Program-made: the position numbers and the translations under genes
Shown here: one piece after another, positions 39,007 through 39,024 of the stretch
Layout: each line of letters starts with the position of its first letter
Numbering within the stretch: the first letter of the stretch is position 1
The notes under the pieces: model-generated
Database searches by the model: none
Seen by the model: only the letters and a program-made list of their open reading frames with translations
Told to the model about the DNA's origin: nothing
Origin: Anaerolineae bacterium
Lineage (GTDB): Bacteria; Chloroflexota; Anaerolineae; UBA4142; SHND01
Assembly: GCA_020851635.1 (NCBI GenBank)
Contig: JADZCJ010000134.1
Span: 1 to 39,024, forward strand
Reading direction: 5' to 3'
Length of the DNA stretch: 39,024 bases

Positions 39007-39024
39007 CCAAGCCGCAGTTTGGCG

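Overview
The window is a catabolic island from what looks like a Chloroflexota bacterium (probably Anaerolineae-like, uncultured). The signs are moderately high GC, frequent TTG/GTG starts, lipoproteins with long Pro/Ala/Thr/Val linkers after the lipobox (one with a VRETVVV repeat), many HpcH/HpaI, UroD-family and Gfo/Idh paralogues, and an XRE-type regulator tethered by a membrane segment. This assignment is an inference from style, not from a marker gene. Nearly all genes lie on the + strand; the exceptions are the truncated FAH gene at the left edge, one aldolase at 26995-27924 and the XRE gene at the right end.

Layout. 1-1102: 5' end of a fumarylacetoacetate-hydrolase-family gene, divergent from a FadR-type GntR repressor, with palindromes between them. 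1544-7001: a complete Opp/Dpp-type ABC importer (family 5 lipoprotein, two permeases, two ATPases). 7008-8042: a decayed Gfo/Idh-like reading frame. 8119-20548: a block with three HpcH/HpaI-type class II aldolases, three D-2-hydroxyacid dehydrogenases, an amidohydrolase-2 lactonase-like enzyme, an atypical metallo-beta-lactamase-fold protein and an SDR. In its middle is a corrinoid methyl-transfer module: an MtaA/MtbA-like Zn methyltransferase, a corrinoid protein, a second UroD-family protein and MetF. 20545-21124: a decayed PIG-L deacetylase. 21121-37569: a full myo-inositol catabolic set (iolD, two IolE-type proteins, iolA, a LacD-like aldolase, iolC, iolG, iolB), with the MetF partner metV inserted between one iolE and iolA, and an AfuABC-like importer plus a HAD phosphatase inserted between iolC and iolG. 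37598-37649: a strong bidirectional terminator. 37925-38869: the membrane-anchored XRE protein.

How it may work together (inference). The iol genes account for inositol to 2-keto-inositol (IolG), dehydration (IolE), ring opening (IolD), isomerisation (IolB), phosphorylation (IolC), aldol cleavage (LacD-like in place of IolJ) and CoA-dependent oxidation (IolA). The corrinoid protein, two UroD-family proteins and MetF/MetV form the core of an anaerobic demethylation route that moves a methyl group to tetrahydrofolate and oxidises it to methylene-THF. Finding them interleaved with the iol genes suggests use of O-methylated inositols (pinitol, sequoyitol, bornesitol and similar) or related O-methyl sugars/sugar acids. 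The AfuA-like binding protein followed by a HAD phosphatase suggests that a phosphorylated polyol may also be imported. No corrinoid reductive activator (RamA/RACo type) and no MttB/MtaB-type MT1 is visible in the window.

Non-coding structure is unusually rich: a 41-bp near-perfect palindrome between two divergent genes, a 3 x 45-bp tandem hairpin array, GC stem-loops between each binding-protein gene and its permease gene, and scattered short intergenic repeats. Three decayed genes suggest that the cluster is being remodelled, or that the assembly has local indel errors.
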